Part shown: positions 26,625-32,478 of the stretch, piece after piece | Numbering within the stretch: the first letter of the stretch is position 1 | Layout of the letters: every line of letters begins with the position of its first letter | Source: Bordetella parapertussis | GTDB lineage: Bacteria > Pseudomonadota > Gammaproteobacteria > Burkholderiales > Burkholderiaceae_C | DNA length: 32,478 nucleotides | Direction: 5' to 3' | Assembly (NCBI GenBank): GCA_945871945.1 | Contig: CAMBXY010000002.1 | Location: 1 to 32,478, forward strand | Position numbers and translations under genes: made by a program | Notes under the pieces: generated by a model | Databases searched by the model: none | What the model saw: the letters and a program-made list of their open reading frames with translations, nothing else | What the model was told of the DNA's origin: nothing

Positions 26625-27755
26625 ATGGATAAAAACTTAAATACCGCAGTACTCTCTGAAGCCCAAAGCGCTTCTGCCAAGCCTTTGAGCTTGGCTCGTC
26701 GTGGATTTTTGGCAAGCGCCGCCGCTGGAGTGGCAGCAGCAACAGCCACTGTCACAGCCAGTGCCAATGACAAATTCCAGCAAGGCCGTGACTGGACAGG
26801 TAACCACCCTGTCACTTACCCAGAACCCGCCTTCGAAGTGTTGGACAAGCGCTTCAGCGGCCGCCAAGGCAATGCCACACTGCAACGCATTTGGCACGGT
26901 CAAGGCCATGACGCCGCATTGTGGTGTGAAGGCCCAGTGTGGATGGGCGACTGGGGCTGTTTGCTGTGGAGCGACATTCCCAACAACCGCGTGTTGCGTT
27001 GGAACGAAGAAAACGGCGCTGTCAGCACTTTCCAGTCTGATTCTGGCTACTCGAATGGCCACTCACGTGACACCCAAGGCCGTTTGCTCGCCATGGAACA
27101 CGACACCCGTCGTGTACGTCGTCGCAACTATGACGGCACATGGACTATTTTGTGCGACAGCTTCGGTGGCAAAAAACTCAATGCCCCCAACGATGCAGCC
27201 ACTACACCTGACGGCTCTATCTACTTCACAGACCCTGGCTACGGCATCATGGGCCCCTATGAAGGCCACAAGGCAGAGTTCGAATTGCCCACACGCGTGT
27301 ACCGCATCGCGCCCGATGGCAAGGTCACCTTGGCGGCCGAAGGCCCCATGCGTCGCCCCAACGGCATTTGTTTCTCACCCGACTTCAAGAAATGCTATGT
27401 GGTTGACACAGGCGCGACCGACGGTCCTGGCAACCCTGCCAACATCATCGTTTTTGATGTGAAAGACCAAAAACTCAGCAACCCCAAGATCTTTGCCGAC
27501 TTCGCCCCTGGTTTTACCGACGGCATCCGTTGTGACACCGATGGCAATGTATGGTGCGGCTGGGGCTGGGGCGGTATGGAAACCAACGGCGTACGTGTCC
27601 ATCACCCCGATGGCACTATGTTGGCTTTCTTGCACACGCCCGAAGTGATTGCCAACCTGACTTTCGGCGGCACCAAGCGCAACCGTTTGTTCATGACCGG
27701 CTCAACTTCTATCTACGCTTTGTACGTCAATGCACAAGGCCATGCCTTAAGCTAA
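26625..27755 (+). CDS. SMP-30/gluconolactonase-like beta-propeller protein, Tat-exported
   Basis: A 376-residue protein of the SMP-30/gluconolactonase/LRE family, six-bladed beta-propeller lactonases that use a divalent metal. The expected ligands are visible: Glu102 (CEGPVW), Asn189 (APNDAA), Asn245 (RRPNGI) and Asp299 (GFTDGI). A twin-arginine-like signal (LARRGFLASAAAGVAAATA, about 23-41) predicts export to the periplasm. GAGGAG lies six bases before the ATG. It stands alone between two terminators inside the photosynthesis cluster, with no PpsR box seen. Substrate unknown: gluconolactone, another sugar lactone or an unrelated ester are all possible. Confidence 0.85.
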   Translation: MDKNLNTAVLSEAQSASAKPLSLARRGFLASAAAGVAAATATVTASANDKFQQGRDWTGNHPVTYPEPAFEVLDKRFSGRQGNATLQRIWHGQGHDAALWCEGPVWMGDWGCLLWSDIPNNRVLRWNEENGAVSTFQSDSGYSNGHSRDTQGRLLAMEHDTRRVRRRNYDGTWTILCDSFGGKKLNAPNDAATTPDGSIYFTDPGYGIMGPYEGHKAEFELPTRVYRIAPDGKVTLAAEGPMRRPNGICFSPDFKKCYVVDTGATDGPGNPANIIVFDVKDQKLSNPKIFADFAPGFTDGIRCDTDGNVWCGWGWGGMETNGVRVHHPDGTMLAFLHTPEVIANLTFGGTKRNRLFMTGSTSIYALYVNAQGHALS

Positions 27756-27780
27756 ACTGATTCTCAACCGGCACAGCTGG

Positions 27781-27812
27781 CCCCACACCGCGCATGCAGT
27801 GTGGGGTTTTTT
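27781..27812 (+). terminator. Intrinsic terminator after the lactonase-like gene
   Basis: CCCCACAC pairs with GTGTGGGG across a ten-base loop and is followed by six T residues. It cleanly separates the lactonase-like gene from the dxs promoter. Confidence 0.85.
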
Positions 27813-27825
27813 CATGGTGAAGGCG

Positions 27826-27831
27826 CCCTAG
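27826..27831. repeat. CCCTAG element, copy 6 (upstream of dxs)
   Basis: CCCTAG followed by TGAA, ending 14 bases before the PpsR-type box at 27846. The same 14-base spacing is found upstream of bchG. Confidence 0.4.
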
Positions 27832-27845
27832 TGAATACCCTTAAG

Positions 27846-27863
27846 CGTCAACTTTAATTGACA
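27846..27863. promoter_or_regulatory. PpsR-type box upstream of dxs
   Basis: CGTCAACTTTAATTGACA differs from TGT-N12-ACA at the first base only, like the bchG box, and is highly symmetric. It ends 60 bases before the dxs ATG. Confidence 0.65.
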
Positions 27864-27888
27864 CATTAAAGTGGCTTGGGCTTACATT
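27858..27888 (+). promoter_or_regulatory. Possible sigma70 promoter of dxs
   Basis: TTGACA (27858-27863), the right arm of the PpsR-type box, is a perfect -35 hexamer. TACATT (27883-27888) matches the -10 at four of six bases. The spacer is 19 bases, longer than ideal, so this is tentative. The arrangement would let PpsR occlude the promoter, as at bchF. Confidence 0.4.
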
Positions 27889-27923
27889 AAAGGTAGCGCA
27901 CGGTTGGCTAAAGAGGCAGGCAG

Positions 27924-29822
27924 ATGAGTTCATTGTTAAAAAATATCAATTCACCCGCAGACTTGCGACGCATGTCCACAGCACAGTTGCGTCCGCTGGC
28001 AGACGAGCTGCGCTCTTTTGTGCTTGAAAGTGTCGCCAAAACGGGCGGACACCTCAGCTCAAACCTCGGTACGGTCGAGCTCACTGTGGCGCTGCATTAT
28101 GTTTTCAACACCCCCCATGACCGATTGGTTTGGGATGTCGGTCACCAAACCTACCCGCACAAAATCCTGACTGGTCGCCGCGATCGAATGCATACCTTGC
28201 GCCAGCTGAACGGCGTGGCAGGCTTTCCCAAGCGGGACGAGAGCGAATTTGATGCTTTTGGCACAGCGCATTCTTCCACCAGTATTTCTGCAGCATTGGG
28301 CATGTCCTTGGCGGCCAAGCAAAAAGGTGAGCAACGCCGCTGTGTGGCCATTATTGGCGATGGGTCCATGACCGCAGGCATGGCCTTTGAAGCGCTCAAC
28401 AACGCCGGTGTGTCGGACACCAATTTGTTGGTCATCCTTAACGACAACGACATGTCCATCAGCCCTCCCGTCGGTGCGCTCAACCGCTATTTGGCGCAAC
28501 TCATGAGCGGGCGTTTTTATTCTGCCGCCAAAGAGGTGGGCAAACAGGTTTTGAAAAACGCGCCTCCCTTGTTTGATTTGGCAAGGCGGTTTGAGCAACA
28601 AGCCAAAGGGATGGTGGTCCCCGCTACTTTGTTCGAAAAGTTTGGCTTTAACTACATTGGTCCCATTGACGGGCATGACCTCGACTCGCTGATTCCCACG
28701 CTGGAAAACATCAAGCATCTGCAAGGACCGCAGTTCTTGCACGTGGTCACCCGCAAAGGCCAAGGCTACAAGCTGGCCGAAGTCGACCCCATTGCTTACC
28801 ACGGCCCTGGCAAATTCGATCCCAATGTGGGCTTGGTGCCCCCCGCGACTGTGCCTAAACAAACATTCAGCCAAGTGTTTGGTAGTTGGCTGTGCGACAT
28901 GGCGGCAGCCGACCCCAAATTGGTGGCCATCACCCCCGCCATGCGCGAAGGGTCGGGCATGGTGGAGTTCCATCACCGCTTCCCAGACCGTTACCACGAT
29001 GTAGGCATTGCCGAGCAACATTCCTTGACCTTTGCCGCTGGTTTGGCCTGCGAGGGTTTGAAGCCGGTGGTGGCGATTTACTCCACGTTTTTGCAACGCG
29101 CCTACGACCAACTCATCCATGACGTGGCTTTGCAAAAACTGCCCATGGTGCTGGCGCTGGACCGCGCAGGCATTGTGGGCGCGGACGGCCCCACCCATGC
29201 GGGTGTGTACGACATTCCTTTTCTGCGCTGCATTCCACAGGTCAGCATCGCCTGCCCCGCGGACGAAAACGAATGCCGCATGTTGCTCAGTACGGCTCAC
29301 GCACAAGACCACACCGTGGCGGTCCGCTACCCGCGCGGCTCGGGCGTGGGCACGCCGATGAGCGCTGGTTTAACCACACTGCCATTTGGAAAAGGGGAAA
29401 TGCGCCGCCTTGGCAAGGGCGTGGCGATTTTGGCCTTTGGCACCATGCTGTATCCAGCCCTGTCAGCAGCAGAAAACCTCAATGCCAGCGTTGCCAATAT
29501 GCGCTGGGCCAAGCCTTTGGACACCGAGTTGCTCCTGCGTATGGCCGCCAGCCATGAGGCCTTGGTCACCGTTGAAGAAGGTGCGCTCATGGGCGGTGCT
29601 GGCTCAGCTGTGCTTGAGGCTTTACAAGATGCGGGTGTCACCATTCCCGTCATGCGCATTGGGGTGCCCGATGTTTTCACTGAACATGGCGACCCGCAAA
29701 AAATCCTTTCCTCTTTAGGCTTGGATGCGCAGGGCATTGAAGCTTCCATCCAGCAACGCTTTGCGCAATTTCTAAAACCCGCAGATGCATCAGGAAATCC
29801 TAGTTTGAAACTGGTGGGCTGA
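27924..29822 (+). CDS. dxs: 1-deoxy-D-xylulose-5-phosphate synthase Dxs
   Basis: Thiamine-diphosphate enzyme that condenses pyruvate and glyceraldehyde 3-phosphate into DXP, the first step of the MEP isoprenoid pathway that feeds carotenoids and the bacteriochlorophyll tail. The 632-residue protein has the cofactor motif [18 protein letters not shown] (145-162), the conserved HLSSNLG and [10 protein letters not shown] near the N-terminus, and catalytic Glu364 in GIAEQH. Length is normal. An AGAGG-like site precedes ATG 27924. Its place in the cluster behind a PpsR-type box suggests joint control with pigment genes; another dxs may exist elsewhere in the genome. No terminator is seen before the next gene. 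Confidence 0.96.
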   Translation: MSSLLKNINSPADLRRMSTAQLRPLADELRSFVLESVAKTGGHLSSNLGTVELTVALHYVFNTPHDRLVWDVGHQTYPHKILTGRRDRMHTLRQLNGVAGFPKRDESEFDAFGTAHSSTSISAALGMSLAAKQKGEQRRCVAIIGDGSMTAGMAFEALNNAGVSDTNLLVILNDNDMSISPPVGALNRYLAQLMSGRFYSAAKEVGKQVLKNAPPLFDLARRFEQQAKGMVVPATLFEKFGFNYIGPIDGHDLDSLIPTLENIKHLQGPQFLHVVTRKGQGYKLAEVDPIAYHGPGKFDPNVGLVPPATVPKQTFSQVFGSWLCDMAAADPKLVAITPAMREGSGMVEFHHRFPDRYHDVGIAEQHSLTFAAGLACEGLKPVVAIYSTFLQRAYDQLIHDVALQKLPMVLALDRAGIVGADGPTHAGVYDIPFLRCIPQVSIACPADENECRMLLSTAHAQDHTVAVRYPRGSGVGTPMSAGLTTLPFGKGEMRRLGKGVAILAFGTMLYPALSAAENLNASVANMRWAKPLDTELLLRMAASHEALVTVEEGALMGGAGSAVLEALQDAGVTIPVMRIGVPDVFTEHGDPQKILSSLGLDAQGIEASIQQRFAQFLKPADASGNPSLKLVG

Positions 29823-29864
29823 TACACTCGCCCCGCAATATATTCACTCTTTGGAGACATAAGC

Positions 29865-30944
29865 ATGGATCGTCGTTCTGCTCTTAAAAATGCGGGTATT
29901 TTGGGTGTACTGGCCGCTGGCACTGCCCCTGCTGTACACGCCCAAGCCGCTATTCGTTGGCGCTTAGCCTCAAGCTTTCCCAAGTCGCTTGACACCATTT
30001 ACGGTGCCGCTGAAACCTTTGTGAAAAAGGTCGGCGAACTGAGCGGCGGCAAGTTCGTCATTTCATCCCACGCAGCTGGTGAACTCATGCCCCCGTTTGG
30101 CGTGGTCGATGGTGTGCAAAACGGCACTGTTGAAGTTGCTCACACTGCGCCCTATTATTTTTTCGGTAAGGATGAAACCTTTGCGCTGGGTTGCGCCATT
30201 CCTTTTGGTTTGAACAGCCGTCAAATGTCTTCTTGGATGTTCCAAGGCAATGGCTTGAAACTCATGCGAGAGTTTTACAAGCAATACAACATCGTCAATT
30301 TCCCTGGTGGTAACACCGGCGTGCAAATGGGAGGTTGGTACCGCAAGGAAATCAAATCTGTTGCTGATATCAAAGGCTTGAAATTCCGCGTAGGTGGCTT
30401 TGCTGGCCGAGTCATCGAGCGCATGGGCGGTGTGCCGCAAAACATTCCTGGTGGCGAGATTTACCAAGCCCTTGAAAAAGGCACCATCGATGCCGCCGAG
30501 TGGATTGGTCCCTATGACGACCAAAAATTGGGCTTCAACAAGGTGGCGCCGTTTTACTACTACCCTGGTTGGTGGGAGGGCGGTCCGCAGTTGGATATCT
30601 TCATCAATGACAAGGCCTACAACAGCTTGTCGGCAGAAAACAAAGCCATTGTCGAATGTGCGGCGGCCTATGCCCATGTGGAATGCCAAGCCAAATACGA
30701 TGCGCGTAACCCTGTCGCTTTGAAGCAATTGGTCGCCAGTAAAACCAAGGTGTTGCCATTCCCCAAAGACGTGATGGACACGGCCTTCAAGGAGTCCATG
30801 GCTTTGTACGCTGAACTCAGCGCCAAAAACCCCAACTGGAAAAAAGTCTACGAAGACTATTCCGCTTTCCGTCGCGAGCAAAACCTCTGGTTCCGTTTTG
30901 CTGAAGCGTCATTCGATCGTTATATGCAAAGCGTCAAACTCTAA
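29865..30944 (+). CDS. TRAP transporter substrate-binding protein, DctP family (TakP-like)
   Basis: Periplasmic solute receptor of 359 residues. The N-terminus MDRRSALKNAGILGVLAAG then AVHAQA is a signal peptide with a twin arginine. The mature part fits the DctP family: GLKFRVGGFAGRVIERMGG contains the conserved arginine that binds the substrate carboxylate, followed by GGEIYQALEKGTIDAAEW and YYYPGWWEGG. These resemble TakP of Rhodobacter sphaeroides, which binds 2-oxoacids such as pyruvate, so an oxoacid or similar monocarboxylate is the best guess. GGAGA lies about eight bases before the ATG. It follows dxs after 42 bases, with no terminator between. Confidence 0.88.
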   Translation: MDRRSALKNAGILGVLAAGTAPAVHAQAAIRWRLASSFPKSLDTIYGAAETFVKKVGELSGGKFVISSHAAGELMPPFGVVDGVQNGTVEVAHTAPYYFFGKDETFALGCAIPFGLNSRQMSSWMFQGNGLKLMREFYKQYNIVNFPGGNTGVQMGGWYRKEIKSVADIKGLKFRVGGFAGRVIERMGGVPQNIPGGEIYQALEKGTIDAAEWIGPYDDQKLGFNKVAPFYYYPGWWEGGPQLDIFINDKAYNSLSAENKAIVECAAAYAHVECQAKYDARNPVALKQLVASKTKVLPFPKDVMDTAFKESMALYAELSAKNPNWKKVYEDYSAFRREQNLWFRFAEASFDRYMQSVKL

Positions 30945-30953
30945 AAGGATTCC

Positions 30954-31460
30954 ATGACCATCTCTATGTACCAGGCCAGTGTGCCGCGCATCGTCAATAT
31001 GCTGACAAATTTAGACCACCTGTTGGACAAGGCCTTGGTACATATAGAAAGCAAGAAATGGAATGAGGCTGCTTTGACGCAGTTTCGTCTTTACCCCGAT
31101 ATGCTTCCCATGACGCGGCAGGTGCAAATCGCTTGCGATACCGCCAAAGGCGTGGTCGCACGTTTGGCGGGGGTGGACATACCTGCCTATGAAGACAATG
31201 AGGTGAGCTTTGCTGACCTGAAACAGCGCATTGCCAAAACCATGGCTTTTGTGAACAGCTTCACTGCTGCGCAAATCGACGGCACCGAAGACAAAGACAT
31301 CGTCACCAAGCGTGGCGACGTGGAGACCCACTACAAAGGCATGCAGTTTTTACTCAACCACGCTATGCCCAATATTTATTTTCATGTCACCACGGTGTAT
31401 ACCATCCTCAGGCACAACGGCATTGAGATAGGCAAGCGAGATTACTTAGGCAAGGTATGA
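30954..31460 (+). CDS. DUF1993 family protein
   Basis: A 168-residue soluble protein with no signal peptide, recognisable as DUF1993 from MYQASVPRIVNMLTNLDHLLDKA at the start (read as MYQASVPRIV then NMLTNLDHLL) and from LYPDMLPMTRQVQIACD and MAFVNSF. The family is predicted to be a four-helix bundle related to DinB-like folds. No function is established and I do not assign one. His residues at about 122 and 140 are of the kind that could bind metal in such folds, but this is speculation. It begins nine bases after the TRAP receptor with an AAAAGGA site, so it is probably cotranscribed. Confidence 0.8.
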   Translation: MTISMYQASVPRIVNMLTNLDHLLDKALVHIESKKWNEAALTQFRLYPDMLPMTRQVQIACDTAKGVVARLAGVDIPAYEDNEVSFADLKQRIAKTMAFVNSFTAAQIDGTEDKDIVTKRGDVETHYKGMQFLLNHAMPNIYFHVTTVYTILRHNGIEIGKRDYLGKV

Positions 31461-31485
31461 AAAAAGCCCCGTCAGGGGCTTTTTT
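31460..31485. terminator. Bidirectional intrinsic terminator
   Basis: AAAAAAGCCCC (31460-31470), GTCA, GGGGCTTTTTT (31475-31485) is a perfect stem with A and T tracts on either side. It can end transcription from both the + strand (dxs-TRAP receptor-DUF1993) and the - strand permease gene. Confidence 0.88.
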
Positions 31486-31506
31486 CATGGCGGGGGAATT
31501 TGACGT

Positions 31507-32478
31507 TCAGGGCTTTTTGGCTGCGTCTTTTTCCATCGCGTCTTGCATCAACTTCATGGGGTCGTCAGCTGGTGCTTCGCCCCCTTCAGTTGGTGGTGTG
31601 TGTATGGCGGTGGCATCAGCATCGGCTTGTGTGGCGTTCATCATCTCGTTTTGTACCTGCTCCATGTTCAAGGTTTCTTCCTTGTCCAAACCGCTAGAAA
31701 CAATGCCTGGGAAGGCGATGATGAGACCCACCATGATGATTTGAATAACCACAAAGGGCACAGCGCCCCAGTAAATTTGACCGGTGGTGACAGGCTCAAT
31801 GGTTTTTTGCGTGGGCTTATCAAAGTAGGCTTTCAAGGGGGCCACGCTGCGCAAGTAGAACAGAGCAAAACCAAACGGCGGATGCATGAACGAAGTTTGC
31901 ATATTCACAGCAAGCAACACACCAAACCAGATCAAATCGATGCCCAGCTTATCTGCCACAGGGCCCAGCAAGGGCACGACGATGAAAGCCAGTTCGAAAA
32001 AGTCGAGGAAGAAAGCCAATACAAAGATCAAGATATTGACAACGATCAGGAAGCCGAGTTGACCGCCAGGCAAGTCACCCAGCAGGTGCTCCACCCAAAT
32101 GTGCCCATCCACTCCTTGGAAAACCAAACTAAAGCAGGTTGAACCAATCAAAATGAACACCACAAAGCTGGCCAGCTTGGTGGTGGAGGTCATGGCTTGG
32201 CGCAGCAACAGCCAGCTAAGTCGACCGCGTGAAACCGCCATGATGATGGCACCCAAGGCCCCCATGGCGCCGCCTTCGGTGGGCGTGGCAATGCCCAAGA
32301 AGATCGTGCCCAAGACCAAGAAGATCAACAGCAAGGGAGGAATCAATACAAAAGTGACGCGCTCAGCCATGCGAGAGAGCAGACCCAAGCGCAGGTTTTT
32401 ATTCAACACAGCCAACACAAAGGCCAGCAAAACACCGGCGCACAAAGACACCACAATGGTTTCATCGGTGGGCGGATT
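31507..32478 (-). CDS. TRAP transporter large permease DctM, C-terminal part (partial)
   Basis: The frame is open to the window edge; the N-terminal third of a usual 430-residue DctM is missing. The GTG at 32454 is not a true start, because codons PPTDETI continue upstream of it. About seven membrane segments remain, with the family stretches IATPTEGGAMGALGA and MQTSFMHPPFGFALFYLR. DctM carries the transport path that works with the periplasmic receptor. After the last helix a hydrophilic tail of about 60 residues, rich in Asp, Glu, Ala and Met, extends to the stop, longer than in many DctM proteins. The small permease is presumably further upstream beyond the window. The receptor at 29865 is a plausible partner, on the opposite strand. 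Confidence 0.9.
   Translation of the reverse strand, partial: NPPTDETIVVSLCAGVLLAFVLAVLNKNLRLGLLSRMAERVTFVLIPPLLLIFLVLGTIFLGIATPTEGGAMGALGAIIMAVSRGRLSWLLLRQAMTSTTKLASFVVFILIGSTCFSLVFQGVDGHIWVEHLLGDLPGGQLGFLIVVNILIFVLAFFLDFFELAFIVVPLLGPVADKLGIDLIWFGVLLAVNMQTSFMHPPFGFALFYLRSVAPLKAYFDKPTQKTIEPVTTGQIYWGAVPFVVIQIIMVGLIIAFPGIVSSGLDKEETLNMEQVQNEMMNATQADADATAIHTPPTEGGEAPADDPMKLMQDAMEKDAAKKP

Noticed and set aside
28059..29312. Long open frame (417 codons) on the - strand opposite dxs
   Set aside because: The dxs reading has all thiamine-enzyme motifs. The reverse frame has a His/Gln/Val-rich composition typical of antisense shadows.
30063..30881. Antisense open frame (272 codons) opposite the TRAP receptor
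   Set aside because: The receptor reading has a signal peptide and conserved DctP motifs; the antisense has none.
31457..31744. Small + strand open frame over the terminator and the permease end
   Set aside because: It begins inside the bidirectional terminator and is antisense to the conserved DctM tail, with no independent support.

Overview
The window is most of a bacteriochlorophyll photosynthesis gene cluster of purple-bacterial type. Gene content, protein similarity and gene order fit a betaproteobacterium of the Burkholderiales, probably a Comamonadaceae-like aerobic anoxygenic phototroph (Limnohabitans/Rhodoferax-like). That placement is my inference from family knowledge; no search was run. 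The oxygen-dependent cyclase AcsF is present and no BchE is seen here, which fits pigment synthesis under oxygen.

Layout. (1) 1-52: the last codons of an SDR-type oxidoreductase on the + strand. (2) 47-12973, all on the - strand: 13 tightly packed genes read bchF-bchN-bchB-bchL-bchM-lhaA-puhA-puhB-puhC-acsF-puhE-crtI-crtB, many with 4-base stop/start overlaps. They look like one superoperon starting at a promoter near 13000. (3) 13154-17705, + strand: an AerR/PpaA-like B12-binding regulator, ppsR, bchG and bchP. (4) 17725-25315, - strand: bchH-bchI-bchD-bchO. (5) 25464-27755, + strand: tspO, a HiPIP gene, and a Tat-exported SMP-30/gluconolactonase-like gene. (6) 27924-31460, + strand: dxs, a TRAP substrate-binding protein and a DUF1993 protein. 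(7) 31507-32478, - strand: a TRAP large permease cut by the window edge.

How it works together. Dxs supplies isoprenoid precursor for CrtB/CrtI carotenoids and the BchG/BchP phytyl tail. BchHID, BchM, AcsF, BchLNB, BchF, BchG and BchP carry protoporphyrin IX most of the way to bacteriochlorophyll a. PuhA, PuhB, PuhC, PuhE and LhaA build the reaction centre/LH1 complex, and HiPIP is a likely periplasmic electron carrier. The puf genes, bchC/X/Y/Z, crtE and the later carotenoid genes are not in the window.

Regulation. Six 18-bp palindromes matching the PpsR/CrtJ pattern TGT-N12-ACA, or differing by one base, lie in the promoter regions of bchF, aerR, ppsR, bchG, bchH/tspO and dxs. A second short element, CCCTAG in an A/T-rich setting, recurs in the same spacers and one more, and is not explained by PpsR. 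No rRNA, tRNA, CRISPR array or insertion sequence was seen, and no spacer exceeds 300 bases.
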